Shown one piece after another: positions 24,201 to 35,733 of a DNA stretch of 64,000 nt. Position 1 is the stretch's first letter; each line of letters begins with the position of its first letter. The stretch is from Setoptus koraiensis (lineage: Eukaryota; Arthropoda): contig CM106585.1 of the NCBI GenBank assembly GCA_048013815.1, forward strand, positions 3,472,001-3,536,000, in the 5' to 3' direction. Below the pieces are notes generated by a model. That model saw only the letters and a program-made list of their open reading frames with translations, did not search any database and had not been told where the DNA came from. The position numbers and the translations under genes are program-made.

Positions 24201-27200
24201 GACGACGATGATCTGAGCATGGGCAGTGCCTCTATGAGGCCCCAGCGAAAATCGCGCGACATATTGCCTAATGCCGTGAGTTTGTTGTTGGACAGGAGCG
24301 CCCAGATTAGAAAGGACAGTCTGGAGCAGCGCAACAGGGCGGACAGTCCCGGGCCCCACAGCGACAGCACCATGGCATCGGGCAGTGGTGGTGGGTCGCG
24401 CGTTGCCTCGCACATAGGCGGCGCCGGTGGCAGCAGTGCCGGCTCGAAGGCAACCACAACAACAACCACCAGCGCCAGCACCTCGGGCACCTCAAGTCCG
24501 CTGTCTGCAACGGGCGCCAGCGGACGGGCGGGCTCATCGGGCAAGGGCGGCGCCGATTCTACCGGCTCGTCGTACAGATCGGCCATGAGCAGTTCGTCTG
24601 GGGCGCCCATGACGGCGCGCCAGAGATTGGCCTACAAGCGATCTGTGACGCAATCTATTCACAGTAGCCAGGACAATCAAGACAATGGAAACACAATTTT
24701 GACCGCTGGCAACAATTCGGCCACTAGCATTTACAGTACGGCGTCGAGCGGCGCCGGCGCCGGCCCCACTACCACTGGTCACAGGTCCTCTTTTGAGGAC
24801 CCCCTGTCAGGCTCGGGTACAACGCTCAACAAGACTCTAGCCTCGTCGTCCATGCCCTATCAGAGCAGATTTTTGTCCCGAAGCAGAACGTCGGCCGCCT
24901 TGGCACAACCAAGCACAACTACAAATAGATCTCAGTTGATGGACAGCACCAACAACAATTCGTCGCTAGACAACGGAGACGGCTCATCGGACAGAGACTA
25001 TTCTATTGCGTCCAACAGGTCAACGGCGTCCTATTTGAGCGGCCGAGACAGGGGCTCCGGGGCAAGTGGCAGCAAGATAACGCCTCAGCCGTACAGATCG
25101 ACAGCGTCAACAGGTAAGTAGTAGTAGCAGCACAGGCACAAATGTGAGATTGTTATTTTGACAGCTAAACATGACAGACAAACAATTTCTCTGAACAACA
25201 ATCTATCTGACGGTATTCGTTGACGACCAACCAACCCACCTACACGCCGACCAATCGACTGGCTATCATTTGTTCAGTTGGGCCTACGACATCGAAACGA
25301 TCTCCGCAAATTGAGCAAATCGATGACATGTCCCCTTTCGAAGGTAACTAGATCAGCACCCAAAAGTGCTAGCGCCTTTGACACGACTAACCAGTAATCG
25401 AGCGACGCGCAAATTGTTGAGCGCAAACCACATACACAAACATATACAAGAACACAAATATAGCCACTTGTCGTCAACACGTAATACGTAATGTTTGGCA
25501 CAATGTTACCGTTACGCCAATCAATAACAACAGGCAACATTCTAACGACTCTCTGTATTAACCTGTATTTACCTGTTTCCCCAAATTGTTGTTGTGCTGT
25601 TGCTGGTCTCACATCGTAGCATCTTTCAATTATCGTCCTGGCCCAGCTTCTACCTCGTATACTTCGCCCACTAGCGTGTCCACAACAAAGGGCCACAATC
25701 ACAATTCGCTGCAAAAGTATCTGTATTGGCCTCTGAGAGCCATGACATCGTCTAACAAGGTCGCCTCTTCAACTCAAGATGTTTTGAGCGGTACCAGTAA
25801 CTCTAAGGATTCTTCTAAATCTCCATTAAGCTTTAGTGCGCACCATAATAATAGCACTAGTGCTGGCGCTGGTGCTGGCGCTGGCAGCAGTAATTTGTAC
25901 GGCTTCAGAGGGAGATTGAGACAAAAATAGAGGGTCTTGTATGAGCTGCGGCCAGAGACCGATGCAAGAAAGATGGTACGTATGCTCGAGCGCCAGTCGC
26001 AATTTCCCATCCTCGTCGTCTAGACAATTCAAAGCAAGCTAGAAAAGTAGCATTATCCTATGTAGTATAATGTATAAGTGAAGTAATATAGAAATTGACT
26101 AACTGTGCATTGTTCGCATGATTGATAGTTACAGCTAATAATACACTACTACCATACTAATGACTCATGAATAATAATATCGCTATCGCCACCATTATGC
26201 AATCGATTCTAATCTTGACTTATTTACTTTTCTTCTGTATAATTATTCTGATTAATCAATTTGTGTATTGCAACATGAAAGGTATGAAAACACATTCGGA
26301 GTATCTGAGGAATAAATTTAGCGCCAGCAGGAGAGCCTCGGGCGCCGGATCGGGCTCTTCGGCTGCGCTTCTGAGAAGCCGCAGCTCGCACGCAATGTTC
26401 GGCAGAAGCAATTCGGACAGTAACTCGGACACTCCAGCGGGCATATCGGACGTCGAGGATAACGATGTTATGTCTATCAGTAGTGGCATCAGTCAAATCA
26501 ATCAAAGTTATCTGTCTAAGCGAGGCTCTTTTGGCACGGCGGGCGCAAGCACAGTTGGCGGAACAGGTTTGTTGACATCGTCAATTGGTTCAGATTCGCT
26601 GCCCAGCCAACTGTTGGACAGATGCGTTTACACTCACAAGAAACGAATGTTGTTTAGATTGGGATCTCGTGGCAGCGATCCGGGCCATCTGACATGGCCC
26701 AGGGGCGTAGCGGTAACAGGCAATGATCAGATAGTTGTCGCTGATTCGTCCAATCATCGTGTTCAATTATTCGATGTTGGCGGCAGATTCTTGAGCCAAT
26801 TCGGATCGTATGGTTCCGCTCCGGGAGAATTTGATTGTTTGGCGGGCATTGCCGTCAACAGAATTAGACAATACATTGTGAGTGATAGATACAATCATCG
26901 TATACAAGTGTTTGATCCGTCGGGCAGATTTATGCGTGCATTTGGCACTGTCGGCCGCTCAGACGGCAAATTCAATTTACCCTGGGGTGTTGCTTGCGAT
27001 AGCTCGGGCTTGATATATGTTTGCGATAAAGAAAATCATCGAGTACAAGTGTTCGATATCAACGGTAGTCATATCAACAAATTTGGACAATGCGGCAACG
27101 GGCCAGGTCAATTGCAGCATCCACATTACATAGCCCTCGGTCAAGGTAAAGTTGTTGTGACAGACACTAACAATCATAGAGTTCAGATATTTGATTTAAG

Positions 27201-27586
27201 CGGCCGCTTAATAACATTGTTTGGACAAGAAGGCTCGGCCAATGGTCAGTTTAAATTTCCAAGGGGAGTAGCAATGGATGATCAGGGTTACATAATAGTG
27301 GGTGATTCGGGCAACAATAGACTTCAGATATTCAACTCAGAGGGCGTCTTTGTCAAGGTTTGTCTCTTCTTAATTCACCAAACACTATTCATTTATCACA
27401 CAATATCTATAAGATATTTGATGATGGCGACTAATTGTAATCATCTGCTCTCATATCTCACAACAGTCGCTAGGTACATGGGGCAGCGCCGAGGGTGAAT
27501 TCAAAGGCATCGAGGGAGTTGCTGTAAATTCAAGTTATAATATTCTTGTTTGCGATCGTGAAAATCATCGCATTCAAGTATTTTAA
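21243..27586 (+). CDS. tn: TRIM-NHL E3 ubiquitin ligase, thin/TRIM32-like
   Basis: Exons 21243-25113, 26282-27357 and 27467-27586 join in frame (phase 1, then phase 0) to give 1,688 aa; both introns are GT-AG. Domains in order: RING with C14, C17, C29, H31, C34, C52 and C55; a B-box at about 99-130; a coiled coil at about 130-235; then roughly 1,000 Ser/Thr/Gly-rich disordered residues including a 13-Asp run near 980. From about 1410 to the end come six NHL repeats, typified by NHRVQ(V/I)FD and ending ENHRIQVF. Drosophila Thin has this layout at about 1,350 aa and supports muscle integrity; TRIM32 is the shorter vertebrate relative. The ATG at 21243 is the first in frame and has an A at -3. 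An extra exon at 25,620 allows other isoforms (see its own entry). Confidence 0.93.
25620..25930 (+). CDS. tn: alternative exon of the TRIM-NHL gene
   Basis: The segment follows an acceptor ending CGTAG and is open in exactly the phase left by the first TRIM exon (G|CA). It encodes about 103 Ser/Gly-rich residues and stops at 25930, ending RGRLRQK. Used as a terminal exon it would give a RING/B-box/coiled-coil protein without NHL repeats. A donor at 25890 (GCA|GTAATT) would also leave the right phase to join the NHL exon at 26282, making it a cassette. A strong-looking donor (ATG|GTACGT) at about 25,976 lies beyond the stop. Which form is used cannot be seen from DNA. Confidence 0.5.
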
Positions 27587-27700
27587 TTTTAATATTTTGT
27601 GCTTAAAATGAATAATTGTTTTAGTTCCATCGGATAACTACAGTTACGTGGCAATGATATGTAAAATGCATATTGAAACTATTATGCGCTCAACTTTATT

Positions 27701-27727
27701 AATAAATCACACAGACACACCAATAAA
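27701..27727 (+). promoter_or_regulatory. polyadenylation signals of TRIM-NHL gene
   Basis: AATAAA at 27701-27706 and again at 27722-27727, 115-140 nt after the stop codon. Confidence 0.6.
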
Positions 27728-27754
27728 CTATTGAAAATAAACAATTATGCAACC

Positions 27755-27788
27755 TTTGTCACGTGACAAATCGAGTGATCGATTTGTC
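27755..27788. repeat. overlapping palindromes downstream of TRIM-NHL
   Basis: TTTGTCACGTGACAAA (27755-27770) is a perfect 16-bp palindrome centred on the E-box CACGTG. Its right arm is also the left arm of a perfect 10-bp dyad with a 4-nt loop (GACAAATCGA/TCGATTTGTC, 27765-27788). The two structures exclude one another. They lie 30-60 bp after the polyadenylation signals. Confidence 0.75.
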
Positions 27789-28079
27789 GATCATAAATTC
27801 ATGATGTATCCATTTTACGCAGCCAGCAATAGCTAGAATCAAGAGTCTGAATTGGCCTATTCATACATCTTGCACCGATGGGTGTCGTCAAGAGCTTTTG
27901 CTCTGCATATCATGTGTCCAGCAGAGCTGATACCATGGACCAACCGATCGAGCATTGTAACGAGGCATAACAGGTCTGGCTAGAACGAATCGTCCCAGAT
28001 ATTGATAATCTAGAATAATTGATTCTGGAAAGAACAATGCTGCCCCAAGCGATGAAAGAGTGTAAGAGGTAAATATAGC

Positions 28080-28107
28080 CGAGATGTGACAAACGTGTCA
28101 CATCTCG
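28080..28107. repeat. perfect 12-bp stem with AACG loop
   Basis: CGAGATGTGACA (28080-28091) and TGTCACATCTCG (28096-28107) are perfect reverse complements around AACG. It is the strongest simple hairpin I noticed in the window outside the 5S pair. Confidence 0.85.
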
Positions 28108-29127
28108 TTTGCCCATGCTTTTCTATCAGATAAAATGACACAGTGACTGGAATGAAAAATGCTAATGTCGTCAGACTTGAGTATAGGTGTATCAGGCACC
28201 AATCGAGTCCGTAGGTCATCCAACTGGATGTGATAATTAGACGAGGCATGATAATGCTTATTGTAACTATCACCTACCATCTATTTGTCGTCATAGCCAT
28301 GTTTGCGGTCTCTATTAATCATTATGAGACTATTGAGAGGCGACTGCCAGTCGCCACCAACTACTACTTGCATTAGGATCAATTGTAATAGAGCTAAAAC
28401 GATTAAAGGAGTTGCGTAAACTTTGGTGAAACCGATCGATTGAAAAATAAATTTATCTACGTGACACACTCAAAACCACATTATATGTATTTGACGCTCG
28501 AGTGTTGAGGCGCATCCGACGATGAAAGACTCCCACGCGCTTCATGATATTTCATCATAATCAATCTGTCAGTCTATTTACAACTGTAAGTCAAAGTGTA
28601 AGGTTGGTGCCGATTGCATGTACATGTATTACTATTGTGTGCGTATTATCAAGATTTAGAAAGGCATTGCGAAAATTTTCACCTCTTGTTGTGCTAACTA
28701 ATGGTTATTACAGTATGTTGCATAGATTATCGTACAGCTTCGATGATATCCATTTATGATTATAACCAGCATAGCATTTGGCATAGTACAAACAAAAATA
28801 GCATGGATGTGATGATTATAAGTTAGTACATGTAACATGATATTGTTGATAGTTGTACAATTGTATAATGCATCATAATCAAACAACAATAGTGAGACAG
28901 ATCCGAGCAGAAACAATAAGGTTGTTAATGATTAATATTATCATTGTGAGGCTTTGTACCCTGTTGCTATGAGCAAGCAGCAATTTTTTGTTTACCTGTC
29001 TGGATGGAACCGTTTAAATTCATCATTCTGTTGACTTGTATCTGTGGCCAATGTACAGGTGATATTACTATTGACGGCTTAGGCTCACAACATCGAAAGT
29101 GTCGATCCGACCAAAGATAGCCGTTGA

Positions 29128-29486
29128 CGACAAGTACAAGTGGATGCAACGACGATTTTCATTGCCGCTTGCCGAGGCTCAGCTGGATCAGGAAAGTCGA
29201 CTGTCGGTGAATTACAGTAGACGCTCAAAAAAAAAAAAGAATCATGATAAATACACAAATTCAACAGGACGCGCTCCGCAAGCGAAAAAGATTCCTGTAA
29301 ACCGGCAACATCAACAACCATCAGGCTGCCACCAGCAATGAATCATCCAAGGCCACCAAAACTCAACCACCAGTGATGACGCCATCGACGCCGCAACAAC
29401 GATTTGGACGCTCACAATATTCTCAAAGGGTCTTGGAGAATGACATGGACGTGTCGTCAATAAGTCAAAATGTGAAAAGCGCCTGA
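29128..29486 (+). pseudogene. possible decayed coding fragment with Walker A-like motif
   Basis: One frame reads VDATTIFIAACRGSAGSGKS then TVGELQ (29176-29217), resembling a P-loop GxxGxGKST of an ABC-type or other NTPase, but it is closed by stops on both sides. About 85 bp on, a second frame (to 29486) gives about 60 protein-like residues including QRFGRSQYSQRVLENDMDV, which I do not recognise. No intact gene can be built here with plausible splice sites. It is either a relic of one or two host genes or a chance match. Confidence 0.2.
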
Positions 29487-29989
29487 TTGTTGAATGAGAG
29501 CGGATTGATGGGAACCCAAAAGGTCCAATCGTGCACAAAAGCCTCCCTTTGGCTTCACAAAGAGATTGTTTGTTAGCTAAACTGTCCACCATTCCATTGT
29601 CTACACATTCGTAAAAGGAAAATCTCAGCGACTCCTCTAGTCAACTGATACACATATGTACCACATTACAATGCTCGTTGTTGTTGCTCTGTCTCTCTCA
29701 ACAGCAGCTTTCTTTTCGAATTCGAATGTTTATTCTGAAGCTCGCTCGCTTCGTTAATCCATTTGGCAACAGGCACAAAATTTCAATATAAAAGTAATTA
29801 ATAGTTGTTGATTAATGATGTCTAGAACAGAAAGGAAAGATAATAAAATAAAATAAATAATAAAAGTAGATCGCTTGTGAGCGCAGGAACAGGTGGCGCA
29901 TCAATTGAAGCGATGTAATATGCCAAAGCAAGAGTGATGATGCCAGACTCGAAAGCGCCAACGGCTTACAACGGCTCTGATGGAAAGCT

Positions 29990-31075
29990 TGGCTCGGCTT
30001 GGGGCGCCTGCGCTGCGCAAGCATGTGTCTGCTGCTGCTGCTGCAGACAGTCGGCACCCTTGTGAATCTGCACACTACTCTATGGGTGCACGGATGGTGC
30101 TGCGGGCATTATTGGCTGCACCATGCGTAGCCATTGGTGCCGAGCATCATGCTAGTGTCATGGTGCTAGTGGCATGGTGCACCGATGGTGCAGCCAATAA
30201 TGCGCACAACAATTCGGCGGCCGAATTGATCGCTGCGAGAGTGCAACGATGATAAGAGTATTGCGTGCACCATGAAGTTTTTGCGATTGTTTGTGTGGTG
30301 CAAGCAGCACATGAGATGGTGCAGCAGCGTGGAGCGATGAAGGCCGACAAGCGCACAGACTGATTATTTTATGGTTCGTTCTGTCTGGGCGATGAGTAAA
30401 ACAGGCAGCTTCGTGTCTAGTCTGGTTAACGCATAACGAGTTAGCGAATTGTGCCAACAACACAGTGCTCACAAGCCAGCGCGCAAGCCGGCCTAGCGCT
30501 GACAGCTTGTGAGCGCTGGAGAGCGGAAAGATTCGCTAGCACCGAACAGGCGTTGTTGTTGGGCGCACTATCCGATAGTGACTGTCGAACAAAGAAAGTG
30601 CCGATCACATGTTGTCGTAATGGTGGCACCATTTAACGAATGGTGAGACGAAAATGTAATCTCGGCACTGGCTTTGTGTAAATCAGCTATATCTTACACA
30701 CGTCTCATGATGATCTTGCCGTTTATATCTCCAAACGGCGTCTGGCGAATGTGATGATGATGCCGAATGTCGAATCATAGAATTGGCTCGTACAATACGA
30801 AATTCGTATTATGAATTGTTTGGCATTGTGGAGCAAGATGGTGTCCATTGTGTAACTGGTGCTGCTATTTTGGTGCTGCTACGTTGGTGCTGCTCTAGTA
30901 GGCTACTAGCTAGTGTCAGCTATAGCGGTGCAACTAAATGTGCCGAACTAAAAAGTGCAAGCACCAACTGCACCGGTAAGTCACAGGATGCAACCGGACT
31001 GACTAGCGAATTTTGGTGCCACCAATCACGCTGCACTACGCACGCTCGCTCGGCCGGGCCGGCGCCATGAGCACC
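29990..31075. other. TGGTGC/GCACCA-dense patch
   Basis: About 16 copies of the hexamer TGGTGC or its complement lie in roughly 1.1 kb, in both orientations, more GC-rich than the flanks. There is no consistent period and no reading frame with a recognisable domain. It could be a clustered binding-site module or a degenerate repeat. Confidence 0.5.
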
Positions 31076-31708
31076 AACTGCTACATTGCTTGTGTCTAAT
31101 ATATTACTAGTGACTAATATTATTACTAGTGCTACGGTAAAATATTGTCAATCCGGTGTATATGCTCCACATTTAGTGTTCATTGTTATTTAATATTCGC
31201 CAGTATATATTACAATTATTATTATTACTATTATTATTACTGCTAGCATAGCCTGTAAAACCCTGTTAGGAGGCCGCATCCCAGGCAGCGCCATCGAGAG
31301 GAACGAATCGTGTGGCAGCAGAGCGAACAAAATATTGATAACACTAACGAATAGGAACAGGCCTTATTTGTCGGATCTCCGCTCTCCTTTTTGTTGTTAT
31401 TTTTATTATTAGCTGTGTAGCTACACACAACATCAACTAGAGCTTATTACCATCAACTAGATTCTGCCAGTATTATGATAATGACTTTGTCGCAATCATC
31501 TTCACATATCTCGCCAAGATAAAACTCGGCAACATCATCACAGATTGTATAGGGTGAAAGAAAAAACAAGGATACACTGCAACGGCCATTGATTGCTGGA
31601 ACCGACAATAACAACAACATCAACAACAACGACAACAACAGTGAAATCAGTCATCAGTACAGAATACGCAACTACACACATTTGAGGATTACCCATGCTA
31701 TTTGAGCA

Positions 31709-31778
31709 TAGACTCTACACTATAGACTCTGCAGTATAGACTCTGCAGTATAGACTATGCAGTACAGACTCTGCAGTA
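31709..31778. repeat. 14-bp minisatellite, 5 copies
   Basis: Units of TAGACTCTGCAGTA, each holding a CTGCAG palindrome in four of the five copies. Confidence 0.9.
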
Positions 31779-32029
31779 TAGAGTCGTCAACATTTTGCAC
31801 AAACACACACATCGGTTTATCTGTCTTATCCAGCAACAACAACTTATTCTCCGCAATTTATAATTCAGATTGAATCACAATTCGGCTTCATATGGTCCCT
31901 CCTCATAATGTATCATCAGATCAGTTATTTCTCTTTCACCCTGTGTTCAGGGCCAAAACATGCAATGCATAATGATTCATCGAGGAAACGCGACACAAAT
32001 CTTCTACACATTCATTCACTCGCAAGCAC

Positions 32030-32178
32030 ACTACTATAATTCTACCACTACTACTAGTATCTTACTAATCTTGCTAAACTACTACCACCACTATTACTAC
32101 TATCACTACAACGCCAAGCACAGTAATAACTATAAATAAACTACTACTACTACCATTGCTACTTCTACTTATTAGTAG

Positions 32179-32209
<31 letters not shown>

Positions 32210-32220
32210 TGGATAGTATA
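32030..32220. repeat. CTA/CCA triplet-rich microsatellite region
   Basis: Interrupted runs of ACT, ACC and TAC triplets, longest near 32,187-32,211. Confidence 0.8.
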
Positions 32221-33446
32221 GAGCTTTTACTACACTACATCATAGTGTTAAATATTATTAAATGAATATAAACAAGAAGCAACATCTGACCTTCAGCTTA
32301 CGACTGCTATGAATACATAGACACAAGCACAAACTTATTGGGATAGTAATAATAATAATAGTAATAATGGCAACAGTTTAAGCGAGGCAAAAAAGAAGCC
32401 TGTCATTATTACTTTTTGTTTCAAGCCTCGCACTGGATGATGTGGAAAGAGAGCAGAGCAGAATTTGTACATGGTAATACCAGTAGCGAATGTTCAATTA
32501 AAAATATTAAAACGAAACCATGCAAAAAGAAGCACCAAGAAGTAATGGCACCTTTCCCTCTATAGGAGGCTTCAAAGAACTATGATAAGATAGTTATGAG
32601 TTATCATCATGATGAACATCAACATCGATTTATTGCTGTAGCCATAGTAACCTTTACATCGTCTCATATCTAGCTTCACAACGCGTTGTAGTCAGGCTCT
32701 ACCAGATCATTCATAACTTTGGCGCACACATCACTTCGTCCTAAGCAACTGTATCAACTCAATTGCTAATATCATACAGAGTACACAAACTCAAAGTAAA
32801 CGACAGAAACGAAACAGACCTACTTTAATACATTATATATGTAGTTCCGTTCTCATCTCTCTTGCTATGTGTATGTGTGTGTGTTCGAATTAACCTCCCA
32901 TGTATTACTGTTTGTTGAGTGCATCTGAGTTAAATACACATTGGATAGCTGATTAGAGTTTGCTATGTCAATCAAAAATTTACATCAAGGTGGCTCGAAG
33001 TACTACACTCACACTCATGACTATGAGAGATGATTGTTGCATTGGCAAGCGCAAAGTGTTAGTTCTCTGACAACTAGTTTGTATTTATTACATCTTTCTC
33101 AAGATCAATTAATTTACATGCGATATACATTCTATTGTATTTAAGATTAACAAAATAAGTATTCAACCATCTACAAAAACAGCCGGCATCATGCAATACA
33201 ATATACATATTATGTTTCAAGTACAAAGAAGACTTACCATGTTATTGCATTGCTATCACTGAATTCTTCAAGAATTTCACTAAACGTAGAAATTATTGAC
33301 AGTATTGTCAATCATAGATGGAAATACGGAGTGACAATAAATCTTTCAATATACCTAAGACATATCAGAAATCTGACTGATTTCTGATTTTGTTCACATT
33401 CAAGAATACATCTCACATAAAGAGTCGATACAGCAAGCTCATAATA

Positions 33447-35733
33447 ATGCCTGTACGGTCAGGTGTATGTACCTACAGCCCTCTGGCTGCATCAAATTCT
33501 AGATACTCTTCAGCATCATCGACTTATGCCCCCTCATCTTTGTCAATTGGTCACTATAAACCTTTGGCTTCATCAAGTGTATCCACATTAAGCAACAGAT
33601 ATAATTCGTATATGCCATCGCAGTCGACATTATCTGATCAATATCACACCAGCAGTCTAGGAAGCAGTCGTTATTCTACAACATCATCGCCCTCAACATC
33701 AGCATACTTATCCACATCCTCGTCACCTTCGACATCATCTTCCTCGTTATATTCTGCCTCATCTCACACCAATGGACACTATAAACCTCTCAGCTCCCCT
33801 TCATTGTCAATCAGTGCAACAAGAGGAATCAACACAAGCAACTCAAGGTATTATCCTAGTTCTACAAATTCTGCCAGCTACAGTCCTCATAGATATTCAT
33901 CTTCATCTGGAGCATCGATCTCCTCAGCGTCGTCAACTGGAAGTGGTTCCAATCAAGCAATTCAATCTTATCGTCGACCTTCGATAAATCATATCACTAG
34001 TAGTGGATCGAGTAGAAAAATATCCAATGTAAGTAAATTGAATAGAAAAACTGACACGATAACTTTAGCATTGGATTCTCTACGACAGTATATTGTCACA
34101 TATAAATCTCAACTTCTAACCATAGATAAAATAAAACTAAATGTTCATCATTCTTTTCCTCCAAACGATTTCTTCATCCTTCGACCATGTCGGGATTAAA
34201 AAATGGACTACAACCTTTACCAAATCAAAACATTCGATATTTTGGTATTGAACTTACTGCTTGAACTCTCTCGCGACCCGAATGGATTACGTTGTCAAAT
34301 ATATGTTTTGCAATTGAAAATATCAACCATCCAACTAATCATCACGTTGAACAATAAAAAATATTTGTCAATTCATCATTGGCGCAATGCCATAAAATAT
34401 TACTCTACTCAACAGGACAAATCAACAATCATCGCAGGCTTACCTTGTGGTCTTATTAATCTGGGCAATACATGCTACATGAATGCGGTTCTACAAGCCT
34501 TATACTCTGTGGAAACATTTCGCAAGTTAATTTTGCGCTCCTATGGAAAATCTCTGACTAACGGTAATTTTTTTTTCCAATGGCAATGATTGGATACTAT
34601 ACATCCCATTCCCTGACATGAAATGTATTTTTACTCATTCAAAATTCTACATTCTAAACTATTCCATCAGAATTATCGGATCTTTTCAAGCAAATGCAGA
34701 CATCCACATCGGCCGTGAGCCCTGCGAACTTTAAATATGCATTTTCAAGGTACCAGTCAAGGTTCAGTGGTTTGGGCCAGCAAGATGCTCAGGAGTTCCT
34801 AAGATATTTAATTAATGGTGTACATGAGGAATTAAACGAGGCATCTACCAGACCTAGACGCTATACTCCTTTCAAAGCACCTGAAAATGCTGACGAAGCT
34901 TGGACCCAGTACAAGCAGGTATTAGATGATTCACCACTAGTCAATTTGGTTGTTGGACAGCTATGTTCGATGATAACATGCGGAATATGTCAGAATAAAT
35001 CCAACTGTTGGGATCCATTCTGGGATCTATCTTTGCCATTAATGCGAGGTAGGCATGCTTGCAAGCTATCCGATGTCATCTCAGACTTCTGTGCCAAAGA
35101 AATATTAGACCAAGATGAAAGACCTGTAAGTAACAAAGATAACGCCAACTTAAGCTTTATATCGAAATGAATTTGTTTAGCCTAATACTCTATATCTTTT
35201 ATCCTTTACAGATTTGTACTCACTGCAAAAAGGCGACTAAATCTACCAAACAAATTTCTATTCATAGATCCCCGCAGTTATTAATTCTCCATTTAAAGAA
35301 ATTTTCCAACGATGGTTACAAATTAACCAGTCCTGAGGTGAAAATAGACAGGCAGCTAGAATTAAACTCAGTTAGCTATACCTTAAGTGCCTGTATATCT
35401 CACCATGGTCATTCATCATCGTCTGGTCATTACACCAGTCACTGTAGATATTCATCTCATTGGTTCCATTTTAACGACAACAGGTAAGAACAACCAATGC
35501 TCATAAATTGATGTACAAGACTCTGCCTTGGTCTATGAGGCAAAACAACCTCCCTACGATATAAGACTAACCCTAAAACTCAAAATTCGATTTATTCCTA
35601 TAAATTATCCTAATTATCCTAATTTAGTGTGAGGGATGTTACAAATTCTTTCTGTGAAGCCAAGCTAGATGATGCTTATGTATTAATTTATCAGCAACAA
35701 CAATCTAGTCCCAGTGATTACTCAAAATTGTGA
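33447..35733 (+). CDS. Usp2: ubiquitin-specific protease, USP2 type
   Basis: Five exons (33447-34028, 34416-34563, 34671-35125, 35212-35483, 35628-35733) join in phase across GT-AG introns of 387, 107, 86 and 144 bp to give 520 aa. Residues 1-194 are a disordered Ser/Tyr-rich arm with repeated HYKPL motifs. The rest is a compact USP domain: catalytic Cys214 in NLGNTCYMNAVLQAL, the QQDAQEFLRYL box, FWDLSLPL, two zinc pairs (CGIC and CTHC), catalytic His468 in SSGHYTSHC, and the closing DAYVLIY. Arrangement and spacing match USP2/USP21, which remove ubiquitin from proteins in the cytosol. The start is the first in-frame ATG, with A at -3. Confidence 0.92.

Larger units (their letters stand above)
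27587..33446. other. 5.9-kb intergenic stretch
   Basis: Between the TRIM-NHL stop and the USP2-type start. It contains the palindromes, the possible decayed P-loop fragment, the TGGTGC-rich patch, the 14-bp tandem repeat and the triplet microsatellites listed separately. The rest is AT-rich and I see no gene in it. The last part (about 32,300-33,446) is probably 5' flank of the USP gene. Confidence 0.6.

Noticed and set aside
24033-24610. Long minus-strand frames opposite the TRIM exon
   Set aside because: Antisense shadows of Ser/Asp-rich coding sequence.
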